Below are positions 40,541 through 51,880 of a stretch of DNA of 64,000 nucleotides, one piece after another. Every line of letters starts with the position of its first letter. The first letter of the stretch is position 1. The stretch covers positions 248,001-312,000 of the forward strand of contig NZ_JALXXL010000001.1 in the NCBI RefSeq assembly GCF_025152525.1, read 5' to 3'. Position numbers and translations under genes: made by a program. This DNA is from Corynebacterium sp. p3-SID1056 (GTDB taxonomy: Bacteria > Actinomycetota > Actinomycetes > Mycobacteriales > Mycobacteriaceae). The notes beneath the pieces are model-generated. The model saw nothing but the letters and a program-made list of their open reading frames with translations. It was not told where the DNA came from and did no database searches.

Positions 40541-41997
40541 TGCGGCGCGAGATCGCCATCGGCGTCGCCGCAGCGACCTGCATCGCGCTCGGCTCTTATG
40601 GTGCGGGTGCCACGCGCAACCGCAGCGGGATTATGCGCGACCTCGGCCTTGACCCGCTCATGTACGGCCACGGCCGCGGGCTCATGGAGGCGTGTTTAAC
40701 CATCGGCATCATCGGGCTGGTCGTCGCCTGGCTCATGCTCGGCCGCGCCCGCCCGGGCCTGTCGGCCGCGCGCCGTGCCACCTGGGCGTGGACCGCACCG
40801 CTGGTCTTCAGCGCACCCATCCTCTCGCGCGACGTCTATTCCTACCTCATGCAGGGTGCGATGCTTCGCGACGGCTACGACCCCTACACCGAGGGCGCAG
40901 CCGTCAACCCCGGACCATACCTGTGGGAAGTCAGCCACGACTGGCGCAACACCACCACGCCCTACGGGCCGGCGCACTTAGGGCTCGGTAAGGCGATCAC
41001 CACGGTAGTCGGCGACGACGTCACCGCGGGGCTCATCGCGTACAAACTCGTCTCGCTTTTGGGCTTTGCCATGCTCGTCTGGGCCGTCCCGCGCATCGCC
41101 GCGGCCCTTGGTGCCGATCCGGCGTACGCGCTGTGGATCGGGGCGGCGAACCCGCTGATGCTGCTGCACCTCGTTGGCGGCATGCACAACGAGGCCGTCA
41201 TGGTCGGCCTCGTCTCCGTCGGATTGCTCGCCTGCATCGCGCCACAACGACGCCGCTTTCTGTGGGCCAGTGCGGGTATCGCGCTGATTGCGCTTGCAGT
41301 CTCGCTCAAGGCGACCGCAGCGATCGCGCTGCCGTTCGTCGTGTGGATCATGTACGCACGCTACGCAAAGGGCAGCTGGCCGCGCCGCCTCGGTGTGTTT
41401 ACGGGCTGCGGTGCCTGGGCGCTTGCCCTCACGATCGCGGTCGTGGACCTCGTCACTGTGGTCTCCGGCGCGTCTTGGGGGTGGATCGCGGAAATCTCCG
41501 GCAACTCTAAGGTGGTCAACCCGCTTGCCGGGCCGACATTTTTGGCAGAAGTGCTCACCCCGATCGCTCAGCTGGTCAACGAAAACTTCCACTACAACAC
41601 CGCGCTCGCCGCGACGCGCGCAGCCAGCAGTGCCGTCATGCTCGCCGGCCTCGTTGTCGCGTGGTGGTATTTCCGGCCGCGCGGCGAAAACTCCCCCGCG
41701 CGGGCCGTTGCCGGCACGACGGCCGCCTACGCCGTCGCTTTCGTGGCCAACGCCGTGACGCTGCCGTGGTACTACGCTTCCCTACTCTCGCTGGTTGGTA
41801 CCTTCCGCACCCCGGCGTGGGTCCAGCAAGTCGCGGTGGCAGCTTCGGTGGTGGTTGCGCTCGCGTTTACCGGCAGCGGCAACCACCGCTTTTACGACCC
41901 GTGGTTCCTCATCCTCGCCCCCTTCATCGGGCTGTTCGCCGTGGCTTTCGTGTGGCCGCGCAAGGTTCCTGTTGCGGGGGTTTGTGGCCTGCGCTAG
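40540..41997 (+). CDS. mptB: Alpha-1,6-mannosyltransferase MptB-type (GT-C)
   Basis: 485 aa integral membrane GT-C glycosyltransferase with about 12 helices. The first loop has APILSRDVYSYLMQGAMLRDGYDPY, containing the Asp-rich catalytic region of MptA/MptB. Uses polyprenyl phosphomannose to start the mannan core of lipomannan. Starts in TAATG overlap with the prenyl synthase, the same order as in other corynebacteria. Confidence 0.88.
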   Translation: MRREIAIGVAAATCIALGSYGAGATRNRSGIMRDLGLDPLMYGHGRGLMEACLTIGIIGLVVAWLMLGRARPGLSAARRATWAWTAPLVFSAPILSRDVYSYLMQGAMLRDGYDPYTEGAAVNPGPYLWEVSHDWRNTTTPYGPAHLGLGKAITTVVGDDVTAGLIAYKLVSLLGFAMLVWAVPRIAAALGADPAYALWIGAANPLMLLHLVGGMHNEAVMVGLVSVGLLACIAPQRRRFLWASAGIALIALAVSLKATAAIALPFVVWIMYARYAKGSWPRRLGVFTGCGAWALALTIAVVDLVTVVSGASWGWIAEISGNSKVVNPLAGPTFLAEVLTPIAQLVNENFHYNTALAATRAASSAVMLAGLVVAWWYFRPRGENSPARAVAGTTAAYAVAFVANAVTLPWYYASLLSLVGTFRTPAWVQQVAVAASVVVALAFTGSGNHRFYDPWFLILAPFIGLFAVAFVWPRKVPVAGVCGLR

Positions 41998-42008
41998 GTT
42001 GTGGGCCT

Positions 42009-43118
42009 ATGGGGGAACAACATGAACTTCGGGCCTTTCTGGCCTTCAAAGCAGGGGGAATCGCCGCACTCCGCCTCGTGCACGAAACAGGCCTGGATGC
42101 GGATACGCTCATCGGCATGGGCGCAGCCGACGACTACGCCGAGACACTCGTACACCTCGCACGCCGATTCTTCCGGCCCACCAGCCACTCACGCTACCAA
42201 GCCGAAGCACGCAGTGCGGCAGAAGCCAACCACCACTGCATCGAAACCCTAGAACTCATCGAGCGCACCGCACGCAGGATCACCAACCCCACCAAACGCT
42301 GGGAATACACCGCGCAGCTATGCGCCACCGCAGGCGACACCACCACCATCAGCAAACGCGCCACCCGACTGCGCAAAACCTACCTCCCACCGCGCGTGCC
42401 ACAAGACGGGGTACGCATCCAACGCAGCGAAACACACGACAAATTCATCATCCGCCTCACCGGCCCCACCAACGACCTCCAAGATCTGGTCACCACATTC
42501 GAGACCCCCGACGACAACGGACAACCCATCGACCCGATCGACTGGCTGGTCAACAACCGCCACATCGTCCAAGCACCCGTGGCAATCCACGCCATTATCA
42601 CCGACAAGGACATCGACCATGTCCTTTCCGGCACCGACGATTCACCCGACCACGAACCAGTAGTGGTGACCAACACCGGGGTAAAAATGACCACCAGCCA
42701 AATCCTGCGCCGGCATATCCTGCCCGACGGGTATATCACCCTGGCCGCACCGCACCTCGGCCCGATTAACACCCACCGGGCACGCCTTGCCTCACCCGTG
42801 CAACGCCTGGCTTTGGAGGCGGACTCGCCGACGTGCTGCTGGCCGGACTGCACCACACCGATCTCGAAGTGCCAGGCGCACCACCTGACCGACTACGCCC
42901 ACGGTGGCGCAACCCACCCGGCGAATATGTGCTGGCTGTGCCCACACCACAACGCCGTCAACGGCCAACCCAAACGCGGCCGGATGACACGCATCAACGG
43001 ACGCATCGCCTGGATCGGCCCCAAATACACCACACCGATATTCACCGGCCGCGACTACACCGACACCAACACACCCATCGGCGGACCCGCCCAAGGCGCA
43101 CCGGCGTCACCTGTTTAG
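42009..43118 (+). CDS. HNH endonuclease of the 13E12/DUF222 type
   Basis: 369 aa. A helical N-terminal DUF222-like part, then an HNH domain. Its zinc cysteines appear in CCWPDCTTPISKCQAHHLTDYAHGG and MCWLCPHHNAVNG. These genes are numerous in actinobacteria and related to the REP13E12 elements; biological role unresolved. Codons are unlike the neighbours: many ACC, AAC, CAC and AAA. That suggests recent acquisition. The ATG at 42009 has no good ribosome-binding site. Confidence 0.83.
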   Translation: MGEQHELRAFLAFKAGGIAALRLVHETGLDADTLIGMGAADDYAETLVHLARRFFRPTSHSRYQAEARSAAEANHHCIETLELIERTARRITNPTKRWEYTAQLCATAGDTTTISKRATRLRKTYLPPRVPQDGVRIQRSETHDKFIIRLTGPTNDLQDLVTTFETPDDNGQPIDPIDWLVNNRHIVQAPVAIHAIITDKDIDHVLSGTDDSPDHEPVVVTNTGVKMTTSQILRRHILPDGYITLAAPHLGPINTHRARLASPVQRLALEADSPTCCWPDCTTPISKCQAHHLTDYAHGGATHPANMCWLCPHHNAVNGQPKRGRMTRINGRIAWIGPKYTTPIFTGRDYTDTNTPIGGPAQGAPASPV

Positions 43119-43468
43119 AAGGCCATCGCCTGCGCGCGCCGGATTACCTCGCGCGCCCCGTGACCGTGCAGCGCATCGATCGGCCGACCCGGCAGCGAAT
43201 CGTCTGCGGTGAACAGGTAGGTGAGGATTTCTTCTTCGGAATAGCCGCCGTCGAAAAGCACGGTGATTGCGCCTGTAATGAACTTGCTCATTTCGCCATC
43301 GTCGAAAAGCAAGGCCGGCACCGACTTCGTGCCACCTTTCCGGTAGAGCACCAGCTTGCGCGCGTTGACGTAATCGTGGACCTTAGTCACCGGGACGCCG
43401 AGCATCTCGGCAACCGCGGGCAGGGAAAGCAGTTCTTCGCCAGCAAGCAGATCATCAAGAGTATTCAC
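43115..43468 (-). CDS. Rv2175c-type winged-helix DNA-binding protein
   Basis: About 117 aa. Core helix-turn-helix LPAVAEMLGVPVTKVHDYV and the strongly conserved end RPIDALHGHGAREVIRRAQAMAF match mycobacterial Rv2175c, a DNA-binding substrate of PknL. Here it is divergent from pknL, so regulation of the pair is plausible. The GTG at 43468 lies eight bases after TAAACT, so it could be leaderless; ATG at 43507 is an alternative start. It ends against the HNH gene with a 4-bp overlap. Confidence 0.88.
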   Translation of the reverse strand: MNTLDDLLAGEELLSLPAVAEMLGVPVTKVHDYVNARKLVLYRKGGTKSVPALLFDDGEMSKFITGAITVLFDGGYSEEEILTYLFTADDSLPGRPIDALHGHGAREVIRRAQAMAF

Positions 43469-43517
43469 GGCACCGTAGTTTAGCGCCGGACGCCCCTCGT
43501 GCACCATACTGGTCTGC

Positions 43518-46159
<2,642 letters not shown>

Positions 46160-46191
46160 TCAGACCCGTTTTCCGTTACGGGTATCCGGCA

Positions 46192-46710
46192 CTACGCCTT
46201 CGGTGCAGTCGCGCGGCCGTTGGCGTCCAACGGCAGTATTTCCGCACATACGCGGTACTTTTTGACGTTGTGGCGGGCGTCGATAAGCGCATCGTGGTTG
46301 CCCTGCGGAGGCTTCGGCAGCTTCGGGCGACCCGCCATCTCCCAATACTGTTTTAATTCATGGGTGAACCGCGGCATCTTGCGCGGCAGGCCCGTCATAT
46401 CGCCCCACAACTGGGCAAACAGCACGTGATCGTAGCCGCCCACCCACGCCCACAGCTCCGGCGCGGTCGACGCCGCGGTGAGGAACTCGAAGACTTCATC
46501 GCGGATGACGCGCCGCGTCTTCCACGCCTGGTTTCCCGCCGGAGGCAGTTTATCCAGCACATTGTCGCGGACCCACGGGCTCGCGTCCCGCGGGTCGAAC
46601 TCCGTCGACACCGCGTAATACTCGCGACCATCTTCCGCCACGATACCGATAGACACAAGCTCGATCGTGGACCCGTCCTCGATGAACTCCGTGTCGTAGA
46701 AGTACTTCAC
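46192..46710 (-). CDS. RNase AS-type 3'-5' exoribonuclease
   Basis: 172 aa DnaQ-like exonuclease related to mycobacterial Rv2179c, which digests A-rich 3' ends. Catalytic acids are visible in MKYFYDTEFIEDG (D6, E8), WVGGYDHVLF, and GNHDALIDARHNVK, where His and Asp complete the DEDDh site. GTG start. It lies 18 bp after the small membrane protein gene, in an operon with plsC. Confidence 0.88.
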   Translation of the reverse strand: MKYFYDTEFIEDGSTIELVSIGIVAEDGREYYAVSTEFDPRDASPWVRDNVLDKLPPAGNQAWKTRRVIRDEVFEFLTAASTAPELWAWVGGYDHVLFAQLWGDMTGLPRKMPRFTHELKQYWEMAGRPKLPKPPQGNHDALIDARHNVKKYRVCAEILPLDANGRATAPKA

Positions 46711-46728
46711 CTGAACACACAGGCCTTC

Positions 46729-46923
46729 CTATTTCTCTTCCAGCTGTATGGGCAGGCGTTTTTCACGCTCTTCCCGCGGGCGCGGCCAAAACATCACGAG
46801 CGCCACAATCGCCACCGCGATCGGCGCGGCAATGGTGGTGTGGAAGTCAACCTCCGAAGCGATGATGTACAGCGCGACGGTGACCACCACCAACACGATG
46901 CGCGTAACTAGGTCCTTATCCAT
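46729..46923 (-). CDS. Small two-helix membrane protein, function unknown
   Basis: 64 aa. Two hydrophobic segments (about 5-22 and 29-46) and a short charged tail (RPREEREKRLPIQLEEK). Its ATG directly follows the plsC stop (TAGATG), which argues it is a real translated gene. I do not know its function. The same small gene between plsC and RNase AS in other corynebacteria would confirm it. Confidence 0.65.
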   Translation of the reverse strand: MDKDLVTRIVLVVVTVALYIIASEVDFHTTIAAPIAVAIVALVMFWPRPREEREKRLPIQLEEK

Positions 46924-47664
46924 CTACTGCTCCTTCCGCGGCTCGGCCCCTTCCGGGTACTGCCCGGTAGCGGCGAGTGATTCCTTGACCTCGCTGGCGT
47001 AGACGTCCACGTAGTCGTAGCCGGTCAGCGCAGCGAGCTTGTGCATGAGGTAGTCCGTGAATGGGCGCGCTACCTCGCGCGAGGCGGGGTCGAAGCCGTT
47101 TTCCTTAGCCCAGGCGTGCGGGTCAATCGGCTCGCTGATCTCAATGTGGACCTTCGCCGGCCGCGGAAAGGTCGAGCCAATGGGGTTGGCGTCACGCGTG
47201 CCGACCATGCCGGTGAGCACGACCGGCACGCCTTCCGCCATCGCCAGCCGGGCGACGCCGGTGCGGCCCTTGTAAATCCGGCCGTCCGGGGAGCGAGTTC
47301 CCTCCGGATAGATGCCGAAGAGCTCGCCGCGCTCCAGCACGCGGTGGGCCGCTGCCTGGAGTGCGTCGCCTGCGCTTTCGCTCTGACGGTCCAGGGGCAC
47401 CTGGCCCACAGCGGTGAAAAACCACTTCTGGATCGCGCCCTTGAGACCCGGGGTGGTGAAATACTCACTTTTCGCCGGGAAGGTCAGCTGGCGACGCACC
47501 ATCAGCGGCAAGTAGAAAGAATCCATCACGGCCTGGTGGTTGGACACCAACAGCGCGGGTCCGGTGTCCGGGATGTGGTCTGCGCCGTTGATCGTCGGCC
47601 GATTCCACACTACGAGGAACGGGCCGAGGACGGCCTTGAACACCGAGTACCACCTGTTTGTCAT
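46924..47664 (-). CDS. plsC: 1-acyl-glycerol-3-phosphate acyltransferase
   Basis: 246 aa PlsC-family enzyme that acylates lysophosphatidate or a related acceptor at the membrane. The acyltransferase motif is NHQAVMDSF (NHX4D) near residue 38, followed by GIYPEGTRSPDGRI and GVARLAMAEGVPVVLTGMV. No signal peptide. Acceptor specificity cannot be read. Confidence 0.93.
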   Translation of the reverse strand: MTNRWYSVFKAVLGPFLVVWNRPTINGADHIPDTGPALLVSNHQAVMDSFYLPLMVRRQLTFPAKSEYFTTPGLKGAIQKWFFTAVGQVPLDRQSESAGDALQAAAHRVLERGELFGIYPEGTRSPDGRIYKGRTGVARLAMAEGVPVVLTGMVGTRDANPIGSTFPRPAKVHIEISEPIDPHAWAKENGFDPASREVARPFTDYLMHKLAALTGYDYVDVYASEVKESLAATGQYPEGAEPRKEQ

Positions 47665-47677
47665 CGCCGTGCGCTTC

Positions 47678-48646
47678 CTATTGTTGTTCGTGGACCATCG
47701 TGCGGGCCAAATCAGCTACACCGATCATACCGGCCTGGGGCCCGAGCTCCGCGCACTGCACCTTCGCCACCGGGCGGTAGCCTGCGCCGACCATGGTGGC
47801 GGCCATGGTTTCGCGCGCGTGGTCGATGAACGTGTCGGCGTCGGCGGCCACTCCCCCGCCCAGCACGATCAGCGCTGGGTCGAGCACGTCCGCGACGATG
47901 GCGAGCCCGCGGCCCAGCCATGTGGCGAAGCTGTCGAGCGCCGCAAGTCCGAGCTCGTCGCCCGCGCGCGCCGCTTCCATCACGTCGCGGCCGGTGGCGC
48001 GCTTATCCACCACCTTGCGGTAGAGCCCGCAGCGCTTGTACCCACCGCGCGTGGCGATCTCGACCGCGCAGTCCACCAACGATGTGCCCGAGGCGTAGCG
48101 CTCGAGACAGCCCTGCTTGCCGCAAGAGCAGGCGCGCCCGCCGGGGACCACGGTGAGGTGACCGAACTCGGGCGCAGTACCAAAGGATCCGCGGTAGATC
48201 TCGCCGCGGTGCATCAGCGTCGCGCCGATGCCGGTGCCGACCGCAAAAAGTACCCAGGTCTCCGCGTCGCGGGCGGCACCGAAGCGGTATTCGCCCCAGG
48301 CCGCGGAGTTCGCGTCGTGTTCGAGGCGGACGGGCAGCCCTAGCTTGTCGGCGAGCGTTGCGCGCAGCGGGTAGTCGTCGCGCCACGGCAGGTGCGGCGC
48401 GAAGCGCACGATTTCGCAGTCGGGATCGAGAAATCCGGCGACGGCGAGGCCGACGGCGGCGATGTCGTAGGTTGCGCGTAGTTCGTCGACAAGCGTGACG
48501 ATCGCGCTGGTCAGCTCGGCGCCGGTGTGGGGGGTGGCGGTGGACGCGGCGTCGAGAATCTGCCCGTGCTCATCGACGACGGCGGCGCGCAAGTTCGTGC
48601 CGCCGATGTCGAAGCCAATTGTCAGGGGGCCATGGGGAGTTGCCAT
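47678..48646 (-). CDS. glk: Glucokinase (ROK family)
   Basis: 322 aa sugar kinase phosphorylating glucose with ATP. N-terminal IGFDIGGTNLRAAV is the ATP loop. The ROK zinc motif CSCGKQGCLERYASG and EFGHLTVVPGG are present, with catalytic Asp in LEHDANSAAWGEY. ATG at 48646 (MATPHGPL). The glk-pimB' order is as in Corynebacterium glutamicum. Confidence 0.9.
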   Translation of the reverse strand: MATPHGPLTIGFDIGGTNLRAAVVDEHGQILDAASTATPHTGAELTSAIVTLVDELRATYDIAAVGLAVAGFLDPDCEIVRFAPHLPWRDDYPLRATLADKLGLPVRLEHDANSAAWGEYRFGAARDAETWVLFAVGTGIGATLMHRGEIYRGSFGTAPEFGHLTVVPGGRACSCGKQGCLERYASGTSLVDCAVEIATRGGYKRCGLYRKVVDKRATGRDVMEAARAGDELGLAALDSFATWLGRGLAIVADVLDPALIVLGGGVAADADTFIDHARETMAATMVGAGYRPVAKVQCAELGPQAGMIGVADLARTMVHEQQ

Positions 48647-48657
48647 AGGGAGTAATC

Positions 48658-49755
48658 CTACTGCAGGTGCGCGGCGAGCCTGCGGGCGAGTACGTCCCAC
48701 GCAAAATGCTTCTCGACGTGCGCCCTGCCCGCCTCACCCATCGCCCGCGCGCGAGCGGGGTCGCGGAGGATCGCGCAGATGGCGTCGACGAGCTCGGCCT
48801 GGCTTCTGCCGTCGACGACGATCCCGGTTGCCGGGGTCACGGTTTCGGGCGCGCCTCCGGAGTTGCCCGCGACGACGGGGACGCCGCAGGCCTGGGCTTC
48901 GAGATAGACGATGCCGAGGCCCTCGACGTCGAGGCCGCCACCGCGGGTGCGTGCCGGCATGGCGAAGACATCGGCAGCAGCGACGGCCTCGCGCAGCGTC
49001 GTACGCGGCACCGCCCCGTGAAAGTGCACGCCTGCTGTGTTGCGGGCGAGGCGGCGCAACCTTCGCTCGGCTGGGCCGGCACCGATGAGGTGCAGCTGCG
49101 TGCCCGGCACCTGCGCTTGCACCGCCGGCAGCGCGCGGATGAGCTGATCTTGACCTTTTCGCGCCACCAGTCGCGAGGCGCACACGATTGTGGGCGCAGC
49201 GGTATGCGGGCGCGGTTGGGGACAGAAGAAGTTGGTGTCCACGCCGGAGGGCAGCGCAACGAACTCGGGATGCGGGCCGAAGGCAGCAGCGAAGCGGCGC
49301 CGTGTGTACTCGGAGACGTAGGTGACTACGTCGGCGCTATTGCCGATCCGACGCAGCGTCTGGCGGGCGCCGGGCAACATGGACCACCCGACCTCGTGGC
49401 CGTGGGTCGTCGCAACGACATGCTTCGCGCCGGCTTGCTTCGCCGCGGCCCCCATCACGGCGAGCGGGGCGGCCGCACCGAACCACACGGTGTCGATGCC
49501 GCGATCGCGGATGAGCTCCTGCATCCGGCGGCGCACGGACGGCGTCGGCAGCATAAGCGCCTTCGGCCAGCGCACGACCGCGTAGGGCTGCGCCGCGTCC
49601 CACTCACGCGCGGCGGCCGCGTCCTGGGTCGAGGCGAACACGACCACCGATTCCGGGCCGTTGAGCGCCACGAGGTGCGCCACGAAATCGCGCAGGTACG
49701 ATTGAATCCCGCCCAGCGTGGGCGGGAAATCGTTCGTGACCAGCAGCGTACGCAC
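48658..49755 (-). CDS. pimB: Phosphatidylinositol mannoside mannosyltransferase PimB'-type (GT4)
   Basis: Adds the second mannose in PIM synthesis on the cytosolic membrane face; 365 aa. N-terminal LLVTNDFPPTLGGIQSYLRD and C-terminal EGLGIVYLEAQACGVPVVAGNSGG (EX7E) are GT4 hallmarks, with ASRLVARKGQDQLI for GDP-Man binding. GTG start. It lies 11 bp before glk in the same direction. Confidence 0.9.
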   Translation of the reverse strand: MRTLLVTNDFPPTLGGIQSYLRDFVAHLVALNGPESVVVFASTQDAAAAREWDAAQPYAVVRWPKALMLPTPSVRRRMQELIRDRGIDTVWFGAAAPLAVMGAAAKQAGAKHVVATTHGHEVGWSMLPGARQTLRRIGNSADVVTYVSEYTRRRFAAAFGPHPEFVALPSGVDTNFFCPQPRPHTAAPTIVCASRLVARKGQDQLIRALPAVQAQVPGTQLHLIGAGPAERRLRRLARNTAGVHFHGAVPRTTLREAVAAADVFAMPARTRGGGLDVEGLGIVYLEAQACGVPVVAGNSGGAPETVTPATGIVVDGRSQAELVDAICAILRDPARARAMGEAGRAHVEKHFAWDVLARRLAAHLQ

Positions 49756-49769
49756 TATAGCTGGGCTAG

Positions 49770-50801
49770 CTAGTAGCGCACCGCGCCCTGTGCCGGCATC
49801 GAGTCGACGGGGACGACTTGGACCGGGATGCCGTAGTCGGAAGCGTGCACCACCATGCCATCGCCGATGTACATACCGACGTGGGTGACACCCGGGTAGT
49901 ACCCGATAATGTCGCCCGGCTGCAGCTCACCCATGGAGACCGGGGTGCCACCCGCCAGCTGCGCCTGCGAGGTACGCGGAATGCCAATGCCGTTTTGGCT
50001 ATAGGCCCAAACCATCAGCCCGGAGCAGTCGAAGGCGTCCGGGCCGGCCGCGCCCCAGCCGTACGGCTTACCCAGCTGCGCCATCGCCGCGGCAACGACG
50101 CCAGAATCGGCTGCAGGCAGGTCGTGGCTGACTGGGCCATCCTTTTCTACCCAGCGGCGGCGGTCCTCTTCGCTCAGGCCATCAACTTTGGCCTCGATCT
50201 CACGAATCTGTTCGTCAAGCTCGTCGCGTTCACGATGCAGGGTGTCGAGCTGGACGGCGAGCTGGTTGCGGTTGTACTGCGCTTCGGCCTTCGCGATGTT
50301 TGCGGCGCGGGCGCGGGAGGCGGCCTGCTCGTTGGCGTCGTTAAGCTCGCTCAGGGTGCGCTCCGCCTTGCGCGAAAGCGAACCTAAGTAGGCTGCCCGG
50401 TCGATCGCTGCCTGCGGGCTCCCGGATTCGAGGGTGGTGAGCAGGACCTCGGAGTCGGTGTTGCGGTACTTCGACTGCGCGAGGTCGTTCACGTTGCGCT
50501 GGAAGTCAGCCTTCGCACCGTTGGCTTCCTGCGCGGCGGCGCGGGCTGAGGCGGCGCGCTCCTCGGCCTCGCCGATCTTGCGCTCCGACGCTGCAACCTC
50601 GTCCTCTAAAGCCTTGATCTCTTCCGACTTCGCAGTCGCCTCGTGGGACACATCCTCGAGCTGCGCGATGAGGGCGTCGACGTCGTCAGCGCCCGCTAGC
50701 GGCGCGAGGCTGCCCGCGGCGAGTGCCGCCAGGCCGCTGACTGCCAATGCGCGGCGGGTAGCGCGCGCATTTCCGCGCGTGGAGAGAGAATGCTTGCCCA
50801 C
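49770..50801 (-). CDS. Secreted NlpC/P60 peptidoglycan endopeptidase with coiled coil
   Basis: 343 aa. Signal peptide (about 1-40), a long coiled coil (about 45-215), then an NlpC/P60 domain with Cys in DAFDCSGLMVWA, His in GVTHVGMYIGDG, and a second His in MVVHASDYG. This layout matches RipA/RipC-type hydrolases of mycolata, which split daughter cells. The GTG at 50801 has AAGGGG about eight bases upstream and is preferred over an ATG at 50822. TATAGT at 50882-50877 is its likely -10. Confidence 0.9.
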   Translation of the reverse strand: MGKHSLSTRGNARATRRALAVSGLAALAAGSLAPLAGADDVDALIAQLEDVSHEATAKSEEIKALEDEVAASERKIGEAEERAASARAAAQEANGAKADFQRNVNDLAQSKYRNTDSEVLLTTLESGSPQAAIDRAAYLGSLSRKAERTLSELNDANEQAASRARAANIAKAEAQYNRNQLAVQLDTLHRERDELDEQIREIEAKVDGLSEEDRRRWVEKDGPVSHDLPAADSGVVAAAMAQLGKPYGWGAAGPDAFDCSGLMVWAYSQNGIGIPRTSQAQLAGGTPVSMGELQPGDIIGYYPGVTHVGMYIGDGMVVHASDYGIPVQVVPVDSMPAQGAVRY

Positions 50802-50876
50802 GACAGGTCCCCTTTTTCCCATGCAACCGCGCCGATTGTGACCACAAAGCGCGGAGTTGTTAATAAAACCGTTATT

Positions 50877-50882
50877 ACTATA
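50877..50882 (-). promoter_or_regulatory. -10 box of the coiled-coil NlpC/P60 gene
   Basis: TATAGT on the minus strand, 76 bp before the GTG start and just after the terminator of the next NlpC/P60 gene. A TTTTCT at 17-bp spacing is a weak -35. Confidence 0.5.
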
Positions 50883-50906
50883 GCCAGGTTGCGTTACCAA
50901 GAAAAG

Positions 50907-50944
50907 CACACCCGCCCAATCCGCTACGGATTGGTACGGGTGTG
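50907..50944 (-). terminator. Terminator after the NlpC/P60 gene at 50970
   Basis: Long stem CACACCCG-TA-CCAATCCG with CGGATTGG-GC-GGGTGTG and a TAG loop, followed on the minus strand by CTTTTCTT. Starts 26 bp after the stop. Strong by inspection; it separates the two hydrolase genes. Confidence 0.88.
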
Positions 50945-50969
50945 AAAGCTGTGGTCGTCGAGAAGCTTT

Positions 50970-51731
50970 TTAGAAGCGGACGACAGAGTGGATCGGCATC
51001 ATGTTCAGCGGACGCTCGCCCACCGGCGTACCGCTGTTGAGCGCGTCGATGATCATGCCGTTGCCCGCGTAGATAGCCACGTGGGAAGCGCCGCCGTAGT
51101 ACGCGACGATGTCACCCGGCTGGATGTTGTCCAGCGACACCGGGGTGCCAGCGGATGCCTGCGCCTGCGAGGTACGCGGGATGGACTTGCCAGCCTGAGC
51201 GTAGACCCAGGAGGTGAAGCCGGAGCAGTCGAAAGCGTTCGGGCCGGCCGCACCGTACACGTACGGGGAACCGATCTTGGTGCGCGCGATCTCGACGATA
51301 CGCTCGCCCTGCGTCTTCTGCGGAGCCTGGACCGGAGCCGGTGCGGACACGGGTGCGGAGTACTGCTTCGCGACGGTCTGCGCCGGCTGCTGCGGCAGCA
51401 CCTGCGCCTCGACGTTCGCGATGAACTGGCTGAAGCCCGGGACGTTGGAGATGCCCGGCAGCGCCTTGACCTGAGCGAGTGCCTGCTCGTAGCGGCCGCC
51501 GTCGGCCTTGCCGGCCAGGGACGGGATCCAGGCCTCGATGCCCGGGATGTTGGCGATACCCGGAATGTTCTCAATGCCCGGGATCTGTGCAGCAACCGGA
51601 GAGTTCGGCACGCGGACCTCAGCTGCCTGCGCAGTGGTCGGTACCATCAGAGTGGCGCCTGCGACGACGGCGGTTGCGGCAGCCGCGGTGCGGACTGCGG
51701 TGTTCGTGGTCTGGCGACGGTGCTTTGCCAT
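50970..51731 (-). CDS. Secreted NlpC/P60 endopeptidase with PGI repeats
   Basis: 253 aa. Signal peptide ending near AQAA (about residue 38), then a stretch of near repeats IPGIENIPGIANIPGIEAWIP (about 49-70), a Pro/Ala/Gln linker, and an NlpC/P60 domain with Cys in AFDCSGFTSWV and His in GASHVAIYAGNG. It corresponds to corynebacterial NlpC. ATG at 51731 (MAKHRRQ) has GGAG nine bases upstream; ATG 51746 would fall inside the riboswitch end. The upstream RNA element probably sets its level. Confidence 0.9.
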   Translation of the reverse strand: MAKHRRQTTNTAVRTAAAATAVVAGATLMVPTTAQAAEVRVPNSPVAAQIPGIENIPGIANIPGIEAWIPSLAGKADGGRYEQALAQVKALPGISNVPGFSQFIANVEAQVLPQQPAQTVAKQYSAPVSAPAPVQAPQKTQGERIVEIARTKIGSPYVYGAAGPNAFDCSGFTSWVYAQAGKSIPRTSQAQASAGTPVSLDNIQPGDIVAYYGGASHVAIYAGNGMIIDALNSGTPVGERPLNMMPIHSVVRF

Positions 51732-51745
51732 TGTAAGTTTCTCCA

Positions 51746-51880
51746 TATCTTCTCTTCGCCTACCGGGTGGCCATTCGGGCTGGGCCGTGAGAATCTGCCC
51801 TGGCTCGCCTTGTGGCGCGCCATCCACCCTCGTAGTCAAGTGCGGTTCCCCGGTTCCACGGTGCCTGCGGCACCGTGGTG
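51746..51880 (-). promoter_or_regulatory. Candidate ydaO/c-di-AMP riboswitch before nlpC
   Basis: On the minus strand a perfect 10-bp stem, CCACGGTGCC with GGCACCGTGG (51878-51856), leads into CCGGGGAACCGCA and GGGTGGAT. The element closes with CCCGAAT and CGGTAGGCGAAGAGAAG just before the start. GGGGAACC, GGGTGAAT-like and CGGTAGGCG blocks in this order match the ydaO family, which controls wall hydrolases in actinobacteria. Visible parts are direct; the ligand, c-di-AMP, is family knowledge. A covariance-model search would settle it. Confidence 0.68.
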
